IMG/VR virus record: IMGVR_UViG_3300005529_000024
Location: 110,396-174,395 of that record
Strand: one strand, 5' to 3'
DNA: 64,000 nucleotides
From: a virus
The notes beneath the pieces were generated by a model. It did no database searches, was not told the origin of the DNA, and worked only from the letters and a program-made list of their open reading frames with translations. The translations under genes were made by a program, and so were the position numbers. Below, one piece after another: positions 56,198 to 63,941 of the stretch. Position 1 is the stretch's first letter. Each line of letters opens with the position of its first letter.

Positions 56198-56641
56198 ATG
56201 TCTGAATTAAAGCTTGTTCTTACTGATGGTGGTAGATCTAAAAGTAAACGTCCTAAACAAACTAATGATTGTACGGTTCGTGCTCTTGCTATAGCAGTAA
56301 ACCAGCCTTATGATGTTGTTTATGATGCTCTCGCAAAGGGAGGAAGGAAGTGCTCCAGCGGATTTAATATCGACACTTGGCTTTGGAAAAATAGAGATAA
56401 TGTTTTTGGTTACAAAGCTATTATGATTGAGTCTTATAAGTTTGAGCTTATCCAGAATATAGCACATAAGATTTCAAAAGGTAGGTATTTGATATGTATC
56501 CGTGATCATGTATATGCATTTGTCAATAATGCTGTGCATGATGAAACATTTAAACATGGAAAGAGATCATATAACGATTACCATATTGAGTTGATATGGA
56601 AATTTGTGAAGATCAAAAGAGGTAAAAATGGAAAACGATAA
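56198..56641 (+). CDS. Papain-like fold cysteine-protease-like protein
   Basis: 147 residues. NDCTVRALAIAVNQPYDVVY (catalytic-like Cys with following helix), GRYLICIRDHVYAFVNN (His) and HDETF resemble the phage family of papain/C39-like proteins. Basic C-terminus. Activity not certain. Confidence 0.62.
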   Translation: MSELKLVLTDGGRSKSKRPKQTNDCTVRALAIAVNQPYDVVYDALAKGGRKCSSGFNIDTWLWKNRDNVFGYKAIMIESYKFELIQNIAHKISKGRYLICIRDHVYAFVNNAVHDETFKHGKRSYNDYHIELIWKFVKIKRGKNGKR

Positions 56642-56954
56642 TGCAGATTTAAAAAAGCACGAGCGTATACTGGAGACATATAAACTTACTTGTGCGCTTA
56701 GGGATGATCTGCTCATTGCAATTGAGAACTGTGCTGTTCGCGTTAATCCTAATGTAGATACGGCTGTTCTCTTTGATGCGATTAATAGTGCATTCTATAC
56801 TATACTTAAAGATTATATTGATATCATGAAGAGATCTGGCGCAGTTATTCCAAATGCATTTCAAGCTCTTTCACAGGATGATATCGAGAATTCTAAGGAG
56901 ATTATTAGTCTAGAGAATATGCTCAACACTGATAACAAGCCTTTGGATAAGTAG
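56628..56954 (+). CDS. Hypothetical protein
   Basis: 108 residues, MENDNADLKKHERILETYKL, helical. Overlaps the end of the papain-like gene by 14 nt. Unknown. Confidence 0.55.
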   Translation: MENDNADLKKHERILETYKLTCALRDDLLIAIENCAVRVNPNVDTAVLFDAINSAFYTILKDYIDIMKRSGAVIPNAFQALSQDDIENSKEIISLENMLNTDNKPLDK

Positions 56955-57026
56955 TTTAAATATTTGCGGAATTGTCAAATTATACTGGACATATTCAACA
57001 TATTATAAACCGTAATGGAGGATTTT

Positions 57027-57254
57027 ATGAGCAAGAGAAAGAAACCTAGAAAGCTCAGCCTTGTAAAGTATGTTGGTAAGAAAGGTACTGCTGGTTACAG
57101 TAATAATCCTTTTCATGAAGGTGATGTCTATATCTTTATTGGTGAGATAGCTAATATGCCAGATCATTGTGTAATCCTTGGTTCTTCATCTGGGAATATT
57201 TATTCTGGATATCATACGAGCGATTTTCAGGAATTGAAAGAGAGCGAGATATAA
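57027..57254 (+). CDS. Small basic hypothetical protein
   Basis: 75 residues, MSKRKKPRKLSLVKYVGKKG, a small SH3-like domain (EGDVYIFIGEIANMPDHCVI). Start chosen at the ATG after TGGAGG. Unknown. Confidence 0.58.
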   Translation: MSKRKKPRKLSLVKYVGKKGTAGYSNNPFHEGDVYIFIGEIANMPDHCVILGSSSGNIYSGYHTSDFQELKESEI

Positions 57255-57261
57255 AACACAA

Positions 57262-57615
57262 ATGGAAAGAGAACTTTTATTTTCGATAACAAAGAAAGAT
57301 CTGATCATAGAATATTTCTCTGGTACAGGTGCTGGAGGTCAGTATAGGAATAAACACCAGAACTGTGTCCGGCTTAAACATCCTGAATCCGGTGTATTGG
57401 TTACAGGACAATCGAATCGTGATCGTATTGCTAACTTAAAGGAAGCTTTTAATAATCTAGTTAATCATCCAAAGTTTAAGGTTTGGCATCGGCAAAAGAC
57501 TCAAGAGATCTTAACAGGTAAGACGTTAGAAGCTCTTGTGGAAGAAATGGTTCAACCACAGAATCTAAAGATAGAAGGCCGGGATGAGAACGGCAATTGG
57601 GTAGAGATAAAGTAA
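57262..57615 (+). CDS. Release-factor-like GGQ-domain protein
   Basis: 117 residues. FSGTGAGGQYRNKHQNCVRL contains the peptidyl-tRNA hydrolysis GGQ motif at residues 25-27 followed by the conserved N and VR strand, then HPESGVLVTGQSNRDRIANL and KEAF. This is a single catalytic domain of the RF1 family with no codon-reading domain, like ArfB/PrfH-type rescue factors. PrfH is encoded with RNA ligases in bacteria to repair damaged ribosomes, so it fits the RNA-repair theme of this genome. Target untested. Confidence 0.85.
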   Translation: MERELLFSITKKDLIIEYFSGTGAGGQYRNKHQNCVRLKHPESGVLVTGQSNRDRIANLKEAFNNLVNHPKFKVWHRQKTQEILTGKTLEALVEEMVQPQNLKIEGRDENGNWVEIK

Positions 57616-57638
57616 CGGTAATCATAGGAGGATAGAAA

Positions 57639-57917
57639 ATGATCAAAGGAATCAGAACCGATTGCGTTACTGGTGAAGCTCGTGAGGTTGAGGTTAATTT
57701 TAGTCTGACACCTATTGAGGATAACTTTATCTTCACGCTTTTAAATGGTCCTACTGGCTATGAGGCATTTTACTTGAATGAGCGCACAGTCAAGAAGTTG
57801 TCAGAAATTGGTTGGATTGCTTGTATTGGTACTCCTGGTAAATGGGATCGTTTGTTTATTTCTGCTGAAGAAATGAAGAAAGCTTTTGAATATATTGGAT
57901 GGAGTGTTCCAGCATGA
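57639..57917 (+). CDS. Hypothetical protein
   Basis: 92 residues, MIKGIRTDCVTGEAREVEVN, a beta-rich fold. Good GGAGG; overlaps dcd by ATGA. Unknown. Confidence 0.58.
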   Translation: MIKGIRTDCVTGEAREVEVNFSLTPIEDNFIFTLLNGPTGYEAFYLNERTVKKLSEIGWIACIGTPGKWDRLFISAEEMKKAFEYIGWSVPA

Positions 57918-58402
57918 TTTTGTCCGGAAACGATTTATACAGATACATGAGGCGTGGCGAATTAATAATAGAGCCACTGGATGTCGCGCAGATCAGGGAA
58001 AATGGAATTGATCTGATAGTAGATACATGCAAGTTTTATTGCTTGAATGTTGGTACTCATATCAGTACTGATACTATAACCCCAGGTAATGCTTATCTTA
58101 TCGCGACTAGAGAGCATATCAAGATGCCAAATGATCTGATGGCGTTTGTCAATGTTCGTTCCACATGGGCGCGTCATGGATTCTTTCTACCGCCTACTAT
58201 TGTTGATGCCGGTTTCGAGGGGCAATTGACTTTAGAGATAATGTACATGGGATCAAAGACCATTAGTATTTGCGGGGAGAGGTTTGGACATTTAATCTTC
58301 TCACAACTGTCATCCCCTGCTATACCTTATGCAGGAAAATATCAGCATCAATCAGGTGTTACCTTACCTAGACTAGATAAAGATTATGGAAAAGAAATCT
58401 AA
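57914..58402 (+). CDS. dcd: dCTP deaminase
   Basis: 162 residues beginning MILSGNDLYRYMRRGELIIE; the ATG overlaps the upstream stop. NVRSTWARHGFF and TIVDAGFEGQLTLEI are the trimeric dCTP-deaminase/dUTPase signatures. It makes dUTP from dCTP for dTMP synthesis, feeding ThyX encoded at 3.2 kb. Confidence 0.88.
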   Translation: MILSGNDLYRYMRRGELIIEPLDVAQIRENGIDLIVDTCKFYCLNVGTHISTDTITPGNAYLIATREHIKMPNDLMAFVNVRSTWARHGFFLPPTIVDAGFEGQLTLEIMYMGSKTISICGERFGHLIFSQLSSPAIPYAGKYQHQSGVTLPRLDKDYGKEI

Positions 58403-58673
58403 TACTGAAGTACCGGATAAAGCTAAATGGGTTGAGAAACGTGTCATTGATAGTTTTTTAATCATGAATGTATTCTATATGATATTAATACTTCTTGCTT
58501 TTTATTTTGGTGTTAAGCTGGAAGATTCGAGGATACAGTTATCATGTCAGACACGAAACAACTTCGCTATCACTGATGAGCGTTTCGTGTGTTATAAAAG
58601 AGGTGAATCGCCTAGCTCTTTATATCAGCATGATTTTAAAGATGTAGACTATGACACAGATGAAAAAGGATAA
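58386..58673 (+). CDS. Single-pass membrane protein
   Basis: 95 residues, a transmembrane helix near residues 25-45 (SFLIMNVFYMILILLAFYFG), then a charged C-terminal domain. Overlaps dcd by 17 nt. Unknown. Confidence 0.58.
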   Translation: MEKKSNTEVPDKAKWVEKRVIDSFLIMNVFYMILILLAFYFGVKLEDSRIQLSCQTRNNFAITDERFVCYKRGESPSSLYQHDFKDVDYDTDEKG

Positions 58674-58674
58674 C

Positions 58675-59190
58675 ATGGAAACAAAAGTAATAAACTTCTT
58701 TGCTGGTCCTGGAGCCGGGAAGTCTTCTGTCTCCTCACATTTATTCTCCTTACTTAAGCACGAGGGTAGGAACGTTGAGCTAGTCACCGAGTTTGCAAAA
58801 GACATCGTGTGGGAGGAGAGCTTTAAAGTATTGAAAGATCAAGTCTATCTTTTCGGTACTCAATATCATAGGCTGTGGAGATTGTTGGGGAAAGTAGAAT
58901 ATATAATCACAGATAGTCCCTTACTTCTGAACCTTTGGTACGGGAAAGATATGCCACATTCGTTTAGTGAATTGGTTCTGGATCTCTATAAGGAAATGGA
59001 TAACATCAACATATTCCTTCATAGAACAAAGCCGTACAATCCAAATGGGCGTATGCAAACCGAACAAGAAGCCAAAGAGTATGATGTACATATCAAACAA
59101 CTATTAAATATCCACAACATACCTATGATCGATATCGTATCAGATCAGTTTGCTGCGGATAAGATAAAGAGTATTCTTAAAGAGTCTTGA
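58675..59190 (+). CDS. P-loop ATPase/kinase, NadR-like
   Basis: 171 residues. Walker A FAGPGAGKSSVSSHL (9-23), then LVTEFAKDIVWE and YIITDSPLLLN, which are the nucleoside-kinase-like AAA_28 pattern used by NadR-type and T4-type kinases. Likely a small-molecule kinase. Start at ATG 58675 after AAAGGA. Confidence 0.72.
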   Translation: METKVINFFAGPGAGKSSVSSHLFSLLKHEGRNVELVTEFAKDIVWEESFKVLKDQVYLFGTQYHRLWRLLGKVEYIITDSPLLLNLWYGKDMPHSFSELVLDLYKEMDNINIFLHRTKPYNPNGRMQTEQEAKEYDVHIKQLLNIHNIPMIDIVSDQFAADKIKSILKES

Positions 59191-59244
59191 GGGAAAGATG
59201 TTGGCAGAATTGGTAATCACTTTAGATGGAGGATGAAATAAAAA

Positions 59245-59577
59245 ATGATAAATAGTGGTGCCATGATTCTATTGATATTACTGCACTTCTTTGGTGATTT
59301 TGTTCTTCAATCTGATGATATGGCTAAAAATAAAAATAAAAGTAACAAGTGGCTTGCATTTCATGTGAGCATTTATCTCCTTCCTTTCTGTATATTCAGT
59401 TTCTGGTACGCTTTAGTAAATGGTTTACTCCATTTCATTACTGATTATTTTTCTTCCAGGATGACATCAAAGCTTTATCAGAAAGGCGATGTGCATAATT
59501 TCTTTGTGGTAATTGGTGCGGATCAAGCTATCCATATGATCTGTTTGGTTATTACTTATCTTAAGATGTTTAAATAA
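59245..59577 (+). CDS. DUF3307 membrane protein
   Basis: 110 residues, three to four hydrophobic segments with [14 protein letters not shown] and DQAIHMI, the DUF3307 signature. Role unknown; seen in phages and plasmids. Confidence 0.75.
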   Translation: MINSGAMILLILLHFFGDFVLQSDDMAKNKNKSNKWLAFHVSIYLLPFCIFSFWYALVNGLLHFITDYFSSRMTSKLYQKGDVHNFFVVIGADQAIHMICLVITYLKMFK

Positions 59578-59589
59578 AGAGGTAGTCCT

Positions 59590-59850
59590 GTGATACTGGC
59601 AATAACAATTATATTATCTTCGATTGTAATCTATGGTATATATCGTTTTCTCTTTCCATGTGCTTTGTTTGTTCCAAGAGTCTACAAGATAAAGCTTTGG
59701 TCGCTTGGTTTTAATGCATGTATTTATGAAGCGCCTTGGGAGGGTGTTCCATACACTATAGCTAACTTGTCTATTTCCCTATTTTATATTTGTATAAATT
59801 TTGATTGGTATTCCTTAGAACCGCCCGGATACTATGATTGGAGCGATTAG
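59590..59850 (+). CDS. Small membrane protein
   Basis: 86 residues from a GTG at 59590 preceded by AGAGGTAG. N-terminal transmembrane helix and a second hydrophobic stretch (TIANLSISLFYICINF). Unknown. Confidence 0.55.
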   Translation: MILAITIILSSIVIYGIYRFLFPCALFVPRVYKIKLWSLGFNACIYEAPWEGVPYTIANLSISLFYICINFDWYSLEPPGYYDWSD

Positions 59851-59851
59851 A

Positions 59852-60046
59852 ATGAGTAATCAAATATACTATGTCCATAAAAATGCTGGAGATTTTATCT
59901 TCGTTAAAGAGGGAGAATTTTTTAAGGAGCAAGGTGGTTTAAGAGAACCATGGGGTAAAGCGTGGATTCCAGTCAAGGCTTCTTCTATAGAGGATGCCAG
60001 ACAGATTGGAGCTAAGCTTTTAAATGGGAGAATATGTAATGGATAA
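59852..60046 (+). CDS. Small hypothetical protein
   Basis: 64 residues, MSNQIYYVHKNAGDFIFVKE..., start chosen at 59852 after TTGGAG. Unknown. Confidence 0.55.
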   Translation: MSNQIYYVHKNAGDFIFVKEGEFFKEQGGLREPWGKAWIPVKASSIEDARQIGAKLLNGRICNG

Positions 60047-60257
60047 CGTGCAGCATGTAGTAAACATACCAATTGGTAACGGTTATTTGATTGAGCTTGC
60101 CTACAAGGAACAACGAGCATCTATCTGTATGATTGATGTGCATGATTATACATGCTTTACCGGAGAGTTATCTCTAAGTCAGATTGATAACCTTATTAAT
60201 AAACTCGATATTCTAAAATCTATGTTGGAAAGGAAATATGAGCAAGAGCAAGTCTAA
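60039..60257 (+). CDS. Small hypothetical protein
   Basis: 72 residues, MDNVQHVVNIPIGNGYLIEL, with a leucine-rich coiled C-terminus. Overlaps the genes on both sides. Unknown. Confidence 0.55.
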   Translation: MDNVQHVVNIPIGNGYLIELAYKEQRASICMIDVHDYTCFTGELSLSQIDNLINKLDILKSMLERKYEQEQV

Positions 60258-60924
60258 AAAAGAAAGGAAGAGGATAAGCCTTACTATGCGGAAGATTACA
60301 CCTCGAACAGAAAACCAGGAGCGTATGTTCAAAGCATGGAACTCTAATAATCATATATGCGCTCATGGTTCAGCAGGATCTGGTAAAACTTTTCTTAGCA
60401 TGTACTTAGCGTTGAATAGTATTTTGGATGGCGATTACGATAAGCTTATTATTGTCAGATCTATTCTTCCAACAAGAGATGTAGGTTTCCTGCCCGGTAG
60501 TCTTGAAGAAAAGATAGCTATCTATGAGAATCCCTATCGAGATATTCTGCACAGCCTTTCTTCAGATCCACATTGTTATGATCATATGAAGGATGATGGC
60601 GTAATTGAGTTTGTTACTACTTCGTTTATTCGAGGGCTGACTTGGGATAAATCGATTATTCTTGTTGATGAGGGAGAAAATTTAAACTGGCATGAGATCG
60701 ATTCTGTTATGACACGTGTTGGGTTAGGTTCTCGCGTAATGTTCATCGGTGATATGGTGCAGACCGATCTGACATCAAAGACAGATAAGTCAGGTATGTC
60801 ACGGTTTTTACGGGTGATAGATAGGATGTCTTGCTTTGATACTATCGTATTTGGTACAGATGATATCGTGAGAAGCGAATTCGTAAAGTCCTGGATTATC
60901 AATAGCATGCATGTTAAAGAGTAA
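60238..60924 (+). CDS. phoH: PhoH-like ATPase
   Basis: 228 residues. Basic N-terminus (KKERKRISLTMRK), Walker A GSAGSGKTFLS (about 44-54), PTRDVGFLPGSLEEK, Walker B IILVDEGENL (DEGEN instead of the usual DEAQN) and FIGDMVQTDL. PhoH proteins are phosphate-starvation ATPases; cellular PhoH2 members are RNA helicases, and phage copies are very common. Close match. Confidence 0.88.
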   Translation: MSKSKSKKERKRISLTMRKITPRTENQERMFKAWNSNNHICAHGSAGSGKTFLSMYLALNSILDGDYDKLIIVRSILPTRDVGFLPGSLEEKIAIYENPYRDILHSLSSDPHCYDHMKDDGVIEFVTTSFIRGLTWDKSIILVDEGENLNWHEIDSVMTRVGLGSRVMFIGDMVQTDLTSKTDKSGMSRFLRVIDRMSCFDTIVFGTDDIVRSEFVKSWIINSMHVKE

Positions 60925-60950
60925 TCTTGTTCTGTTAAGGAGATCAAGGT

Positions 60951-61160
60951 ATGGATGATACAGAGATTATCGCTCGACAGGCGCGTAAAATTGAGATCCT
61001 GGAGCAAACGGTTGCAGAATTAGAGGGATCGATAGATCAAGTTCGATTGTGTATTTGTGGTATTGGCGGTCCACTGAATGATAACAAGTTTCAATATTCA
61101 AAAGCACAAGCGGAAATATTCTTTCAGATTGCAGAATATCTTGGGTTTAGTTGGGATTAA
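60951..61160 (+). CDS. Small hypothetical protein
   Basis: 69 residues, coiled start (ARKIEILEQTVAELEGSIDQ), CICGIGGPLND middle. Overlaps nothing upstream. Unknown. Confidence 0.55.
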   Translation: MDDTEIIARQARKIEILEQTVAELEGSIDQVRLCICGIGGPLNDNKFQYSKAQAEIFFQIAEYLGFSWD

Positions 61161-61162
61161 AT

Positions 61163-61504
61163 ATGGAAATATTATCTGAATCATTCAATAAAAAATCCGA
61201 TGAACCAACACCTAAGTTTATCGTGAAATTACGAACAACCATGTGGGGTGACAGAAGGGGCATTTATCTGAAGAAAAGTATCACGTTTCTAAAGAGACAG
61301 TCTGTCGATATTTACTTTCTAGAAGATGATATCGAGGGTATGGGTGCTGATGAAGTATTGATTCGTATCCTAAACTTGAATGAATGCGACGATGGAATTT
61401 ATGAACTTGTTGTCTGCAATGTAAGCCATGATTGGGAAACTGGTTACGTTGATGATTATGACTATAGATTGAAACCAATTGATAAAAAGAAGGATCAAGT
61501 ATGA
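61163..61504 (+). CDS. Hypothetical protein
   Basis: 113 residues, MEILSESFNKKSDEPTPKFI, acidic C-terminal half. Start chosen at ATG 61163, 2 nt after the previous stop. Unknown. Confidence 0.54.
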   Translation: MEILSESFNKKSDEPTPKFIVKLRTTMWGDRRGIYLKKSITFLKRQSVDIYFLEDDIEGMGADEVLIRILNLNECDDGIYELVVCNVSHDWETGYVDDYDYRLKPIDKKKDQV

Positions 61505-61824
61505 GGAAGGTAATTTTGGAATCTCCTTTTGCAGGAGATATCGAGGCTAACATAGCCTATGCTAAAAGATGCATCGCAGATTGTTTGCATCGGGGTGAAG
61601 CTCCAATTGCAAGTCACTTACTGTTCACACAACCTGGTATCCTGGATGATAATATTCCAGGTGAGAGGAAGTTAGGAATTGATGCCGGTCATGCTTGGAT
61701 CTGTGTGGCTGACGCTATGGTTGTCTATATGGATCGTGGTACATCAAAGGGTATGCAACAAGGTATTGAGGTAGCTAAGCAACATAACATCTTGATCGAG
61801 TATAGGTATCTTTACACTTATTAA
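61501..61824 (+). CDS. Deoxyribosyltransferase-like (DUF4406-type) protein
   Basis: 107 residues. VILESPFAGDIEANIAYAKR, GEAPIASHLLFTQPG and GIDAGHAWICVADAMVVYMD form the Rossmann-like DUF4406 pattern as in the protein at 51035. Activity unknown. ATGA overlap. Confidence 0.7.
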   Translation: MRKVILESPFAGDIEANIAYAKRCIADCLHRGEAPIASHLLFTQPGILDDNIPGERKLGIDAGHAWICVADAMVVYMDRGTSKGMQQGIEVAKQHNILIEYRYLYTY

Positions 61825-61825
61825 C

Positions 61826-61841
61826 TGTTCCACGTGGAACT
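61826..61841 (+). promoter_or_regulatory. parS-like palindrome
   Basis: TGTTCCACGTGGAACT, a 14-bp perfect palindrome core GTTCCACGTGGAAC, one mismatch per half from the chromosomal parS consensus TGTTTCACGTGAAACA. It lies between genes, 2 nt after a stop. No ParB gene is in the window. Confidence 0.6.
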
Positions 61842-61855
61842 ATAGAGGATATTAC

Positions 61856-62311
61856 ATGCAGATAGAAAAGGGTACACCGATCATTTTAAATAAGAATGCT
61901 GTCGCTGTCATCCATATCTTTAAGCGAGAAGATTCTTTATCTGATATATGGTTGTTCGATTCGGACGAGATCCAAGCTCAGGTTCGTAATGATTGGGAGC
62001 TTGCTGCTAAATCCTTTGTTGAGCAGTTAGAGCAAAACTGGAGTATCAGTTTTATGAAGGCGCTTAAAAAAGAGATCAACAATATCCTTGATTCAAATGA
62101 CAAAGATATATTAACACGTGCTATACATGATGTTATCAGAGATAACCATAACGCTGGTCTCCTCCCAAGAGATTTAATAGATAATATAAAAGATTATACG
62201 CCTACACAAATTCGTAACCGCATGCAAGAGATGATCGATTCTGGGGAACTCTTGGTTGATGCCGAACGTAGATTGAGACTTCCTGAGTCTGGAGATAAGA
62301 GGGCAGATTAA
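61856..62311 (+). CDS. Hypothetical protein with winged-helix C-terminus
   Basis: 151 residues, N-terminal beta-rich, C-terminal DNIKDYTPTQIRNRMQEMID then SGELLVDAERRLRL, a winged-helix shape. GAGG site after the parS-like palindrome. Regulatory role possible. Confidence 0.58.
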   Translation: MQIEKGTPIILNKNAVAVIHIFKREDSLSDIWLFDSDEIQAQVRNDWELAAKSFVEQLEQNWSISFMKALKKEINNILDSNDKDILTRAIHDVIRDNHNAGLLPRDLIDNIKDYTPTQIRNRMQEMIDSGELLVDAERRLRLPESGDKRAD

Positions 62312-62388
62312 TGAATATAGAAAATAAGGAGTTAGAAGAAGAATTGAATAATACTCTTAGTTCGCTTTATGCCTATATGGATAGTTAA
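62311..62388 (+). CDS. Tiny acidic peptide
   Basis: 25 residues, MNIENKELEEELNNTLSSLY, TAATG coupled to the upstream gene. Too short for certainty. Confidence 0.35.
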   Translation: MNIENKELEEELNNTLSSLYAYMDS

Positions 62389-62556
62389 ATGGACAGACAT
62401 TACATAAAGATAGTAGCTTTAAGAACAGCAATCAGGGAGATCTTAGAACATTTCCGGATGCAGGAAGCCGAGTGTCCATTTTGTGAGTTATCTGAATCTC
62501 ATTCTGATGAATGCCCGATAACTACAGTAAATAAATATATAGGAGAACTAGATTAA
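62389..62556 (+). CDS. Small zinc-type protein
   Basis: 55 residues, MDRHYIKIVALRTAIREILE, with CPFCELSESHSDECP. Begins one base after the preceding stop. Confidence 0.52.
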   Translation: MDRHYIKIVALRTAIREILEHFRMQEAECPFCELSESHSDECPITTVNKYIGELD

Positions 62557-62568
62557 GAGGAGGCAGGA

Positions 62569-63222
62569 ATGATTGATGAATTTGATAAGATGACAATAAA
62601 TGAAAAAACTTCTGTAGTTCATCGGGAAATGTTCCGGGAGTTACTGACAAGATATAAATCAAGGGGAAAGGAAATCTCTCTAATAGAAGAAGCGATTAAG
62701 CAAACAATTCTATCCAATATACTCTTTGAAGCTAAGATTGAGACGTTGCTTAAAGTACGGGAACAGAAAAGGAATGCAGACGAACAGAAATATTTTGATG
62801 GTGTAGTAGATCAAGTCTTACGTGATCTGATATTCCAGGTTCGAGGCCAGACATCTCTTATTGAACGTACCAATTTATTAAGGATGAACGCAGGAGATGA
62901 ACCGAATAAACCAGCAACAGATTCTGGTCAAGCTATTGAAAAAGACATTGATTGGTATCGTGTTGGTGTTCGACGTACTTCAAATGACTCTTCGCCTATT
63001 ATTCCAGAGATTGTATGCTATGATGTTGAAGCTCATTCTATGGAGGAAGCACAAGAGATAGTTTGGCAGAGAAATATCAGACCATGTTATCCTCCTGATG
63101 TGGATGCCAGGATCATCTCTGTCTCTTTAACATTTGATGCCAAAGATAATCCTTCTAAGAATCTATTAGATGTAAGTACAGATGTATCTATCAAACAAGT
63201 AAATTGGAGATCAAAATGTTAG
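62569..63222 (+). CDS. Hypothetical protein, C-terminal repeat family
   Basis: 217 residues. The N-terminal 90 are helical; the C-terminal 85 (DWYRVGVRRTSND, CYDVEAHSMEEAQEI, ARIISVSLTF) are shared in pattern with the C-terminal half of the protein at 63216 and all of the protein at 63695. A small phage module triplicated here. Unknown. Confidence 0.55.
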   Translation: MIDEFDKMTINEKTSVVHREMFRELLTRYKSRGKEISLIEEAIKQTILSNILFEAKIETLLKVREQKRNADEQKYFDGVVDQVLRDLIFQVRGQTSLIERTNLLRMNAGDEPNKPATDSGQAIEKDIDWYRVGVRRTSNDSSPIIPEIVCYDVEAHSMEEAQEIVWQRNIRPCYPPDVDARIISVSLTFDAKDNPSKNLLDVSTDVSIKQVNWRSKC

Positions 63223-63608
63223 ATATGGATAAGGAGCCAACACGCGATTTAGATAGGATTATATTCAATAATTTAGATTCAGTCTGGGAGGAACTGGACA
63301 AATTAAAAAAGAAGATTTCAGATATAGAATTAACTAAGACGCAGAAGGAACTTACACAACCTGAAGAGAGTATTAATTATTCTGCTTATCATTCTAATCT
63401 GTACAGCGTTGTAGTAGCTTTACTGAATGACGATAACTTCTTTGATATCGATGATCCCAGAAACCCATACAAGCATAAGTCTACCATTTATAAAGTCTAT
63501 GCTGATTCTGTTGTAGGCGCTGTAGATAATTTCTTTAAGTATTCCGGCATTACTCCTAGTCGTAAGGTTGTTGTTATCTCTGTCTCTCTTATTAAAATAG
63601 TTAATTAA
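63216..63608 (+). CDS. Hypothetical protein, same module
   Basis: 130 residues, MLDMDKEPTRDLDRIIFNNL, coiled N-terminal part, then STIYKVYADSVVGAVDNFF and VVVISVSLIKIV, the shared module. Overlaps the upstream stop. Unknown. Confidence 0.53.
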   Translation: MLDMDKEPTRDLDRIIFNNLDSVWEELDKLKKKISDIELTKTQKELTQPEESINYSAYHSNLYSVVVALLNDDNFFDIDDPRNPYKHKSTIYKVYADSVVGAVDNFFKYSGITPSRKVVVISVSLIKIVN

Positions 63609-63694
63609 ACAGTCTACTGTATGTACGCTTATATTGCTCGAAATGACTGTACAAAAATTTTAAGTGTAATGCGTTACAGGGTAGGAGGTTAAAA

Positions 63695-63922
63695 ATGCAG
63701 GATGGGATAATCCATGGAAAAACAAATAGGCTTGACATATATCGTGTTGGCTTTAGTACTCTTTCAGCAGATTATAGCACAGTAAGCCGTACAGTTGTAT
63801 ATCGGGATGTCGAAGCCTTTTCATTATTAGAAGCTATTATGATGCTTACTATTGAAACTCCCGAAGGTTGCGATAAAGTAGTTCCTGTATCCTGTACCCT
63901 TATAAGTTTTGATAAAAGATAA
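63695..63922 (+). CDS. Hypothetical protein, same module alone
   Basis: 75 residues, MQDGIIHGKTNRLDIYRVGF, with VYRDVEAFSLLEAIMM and VVPVSCTLISF. GGAGG site. Unknown. Confidence 0.55.
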   Translation: MQDGIIHGKTNRLDIYRVGFSTLSADYSTVSRTVVYRDVEAFSLLEAIMMLTIETPEGCDKVVPVSCTLISFDKR

Positions 63923-63941
63923 ATCTTGATGAAGGAATAAA

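Noticed and set aside
56955-57010. sigma70 promoter near TTGTCA and TATACT
   Set aside because: The two boxes are only a few bases apart; no valid 16-18 bp spacing can be made.
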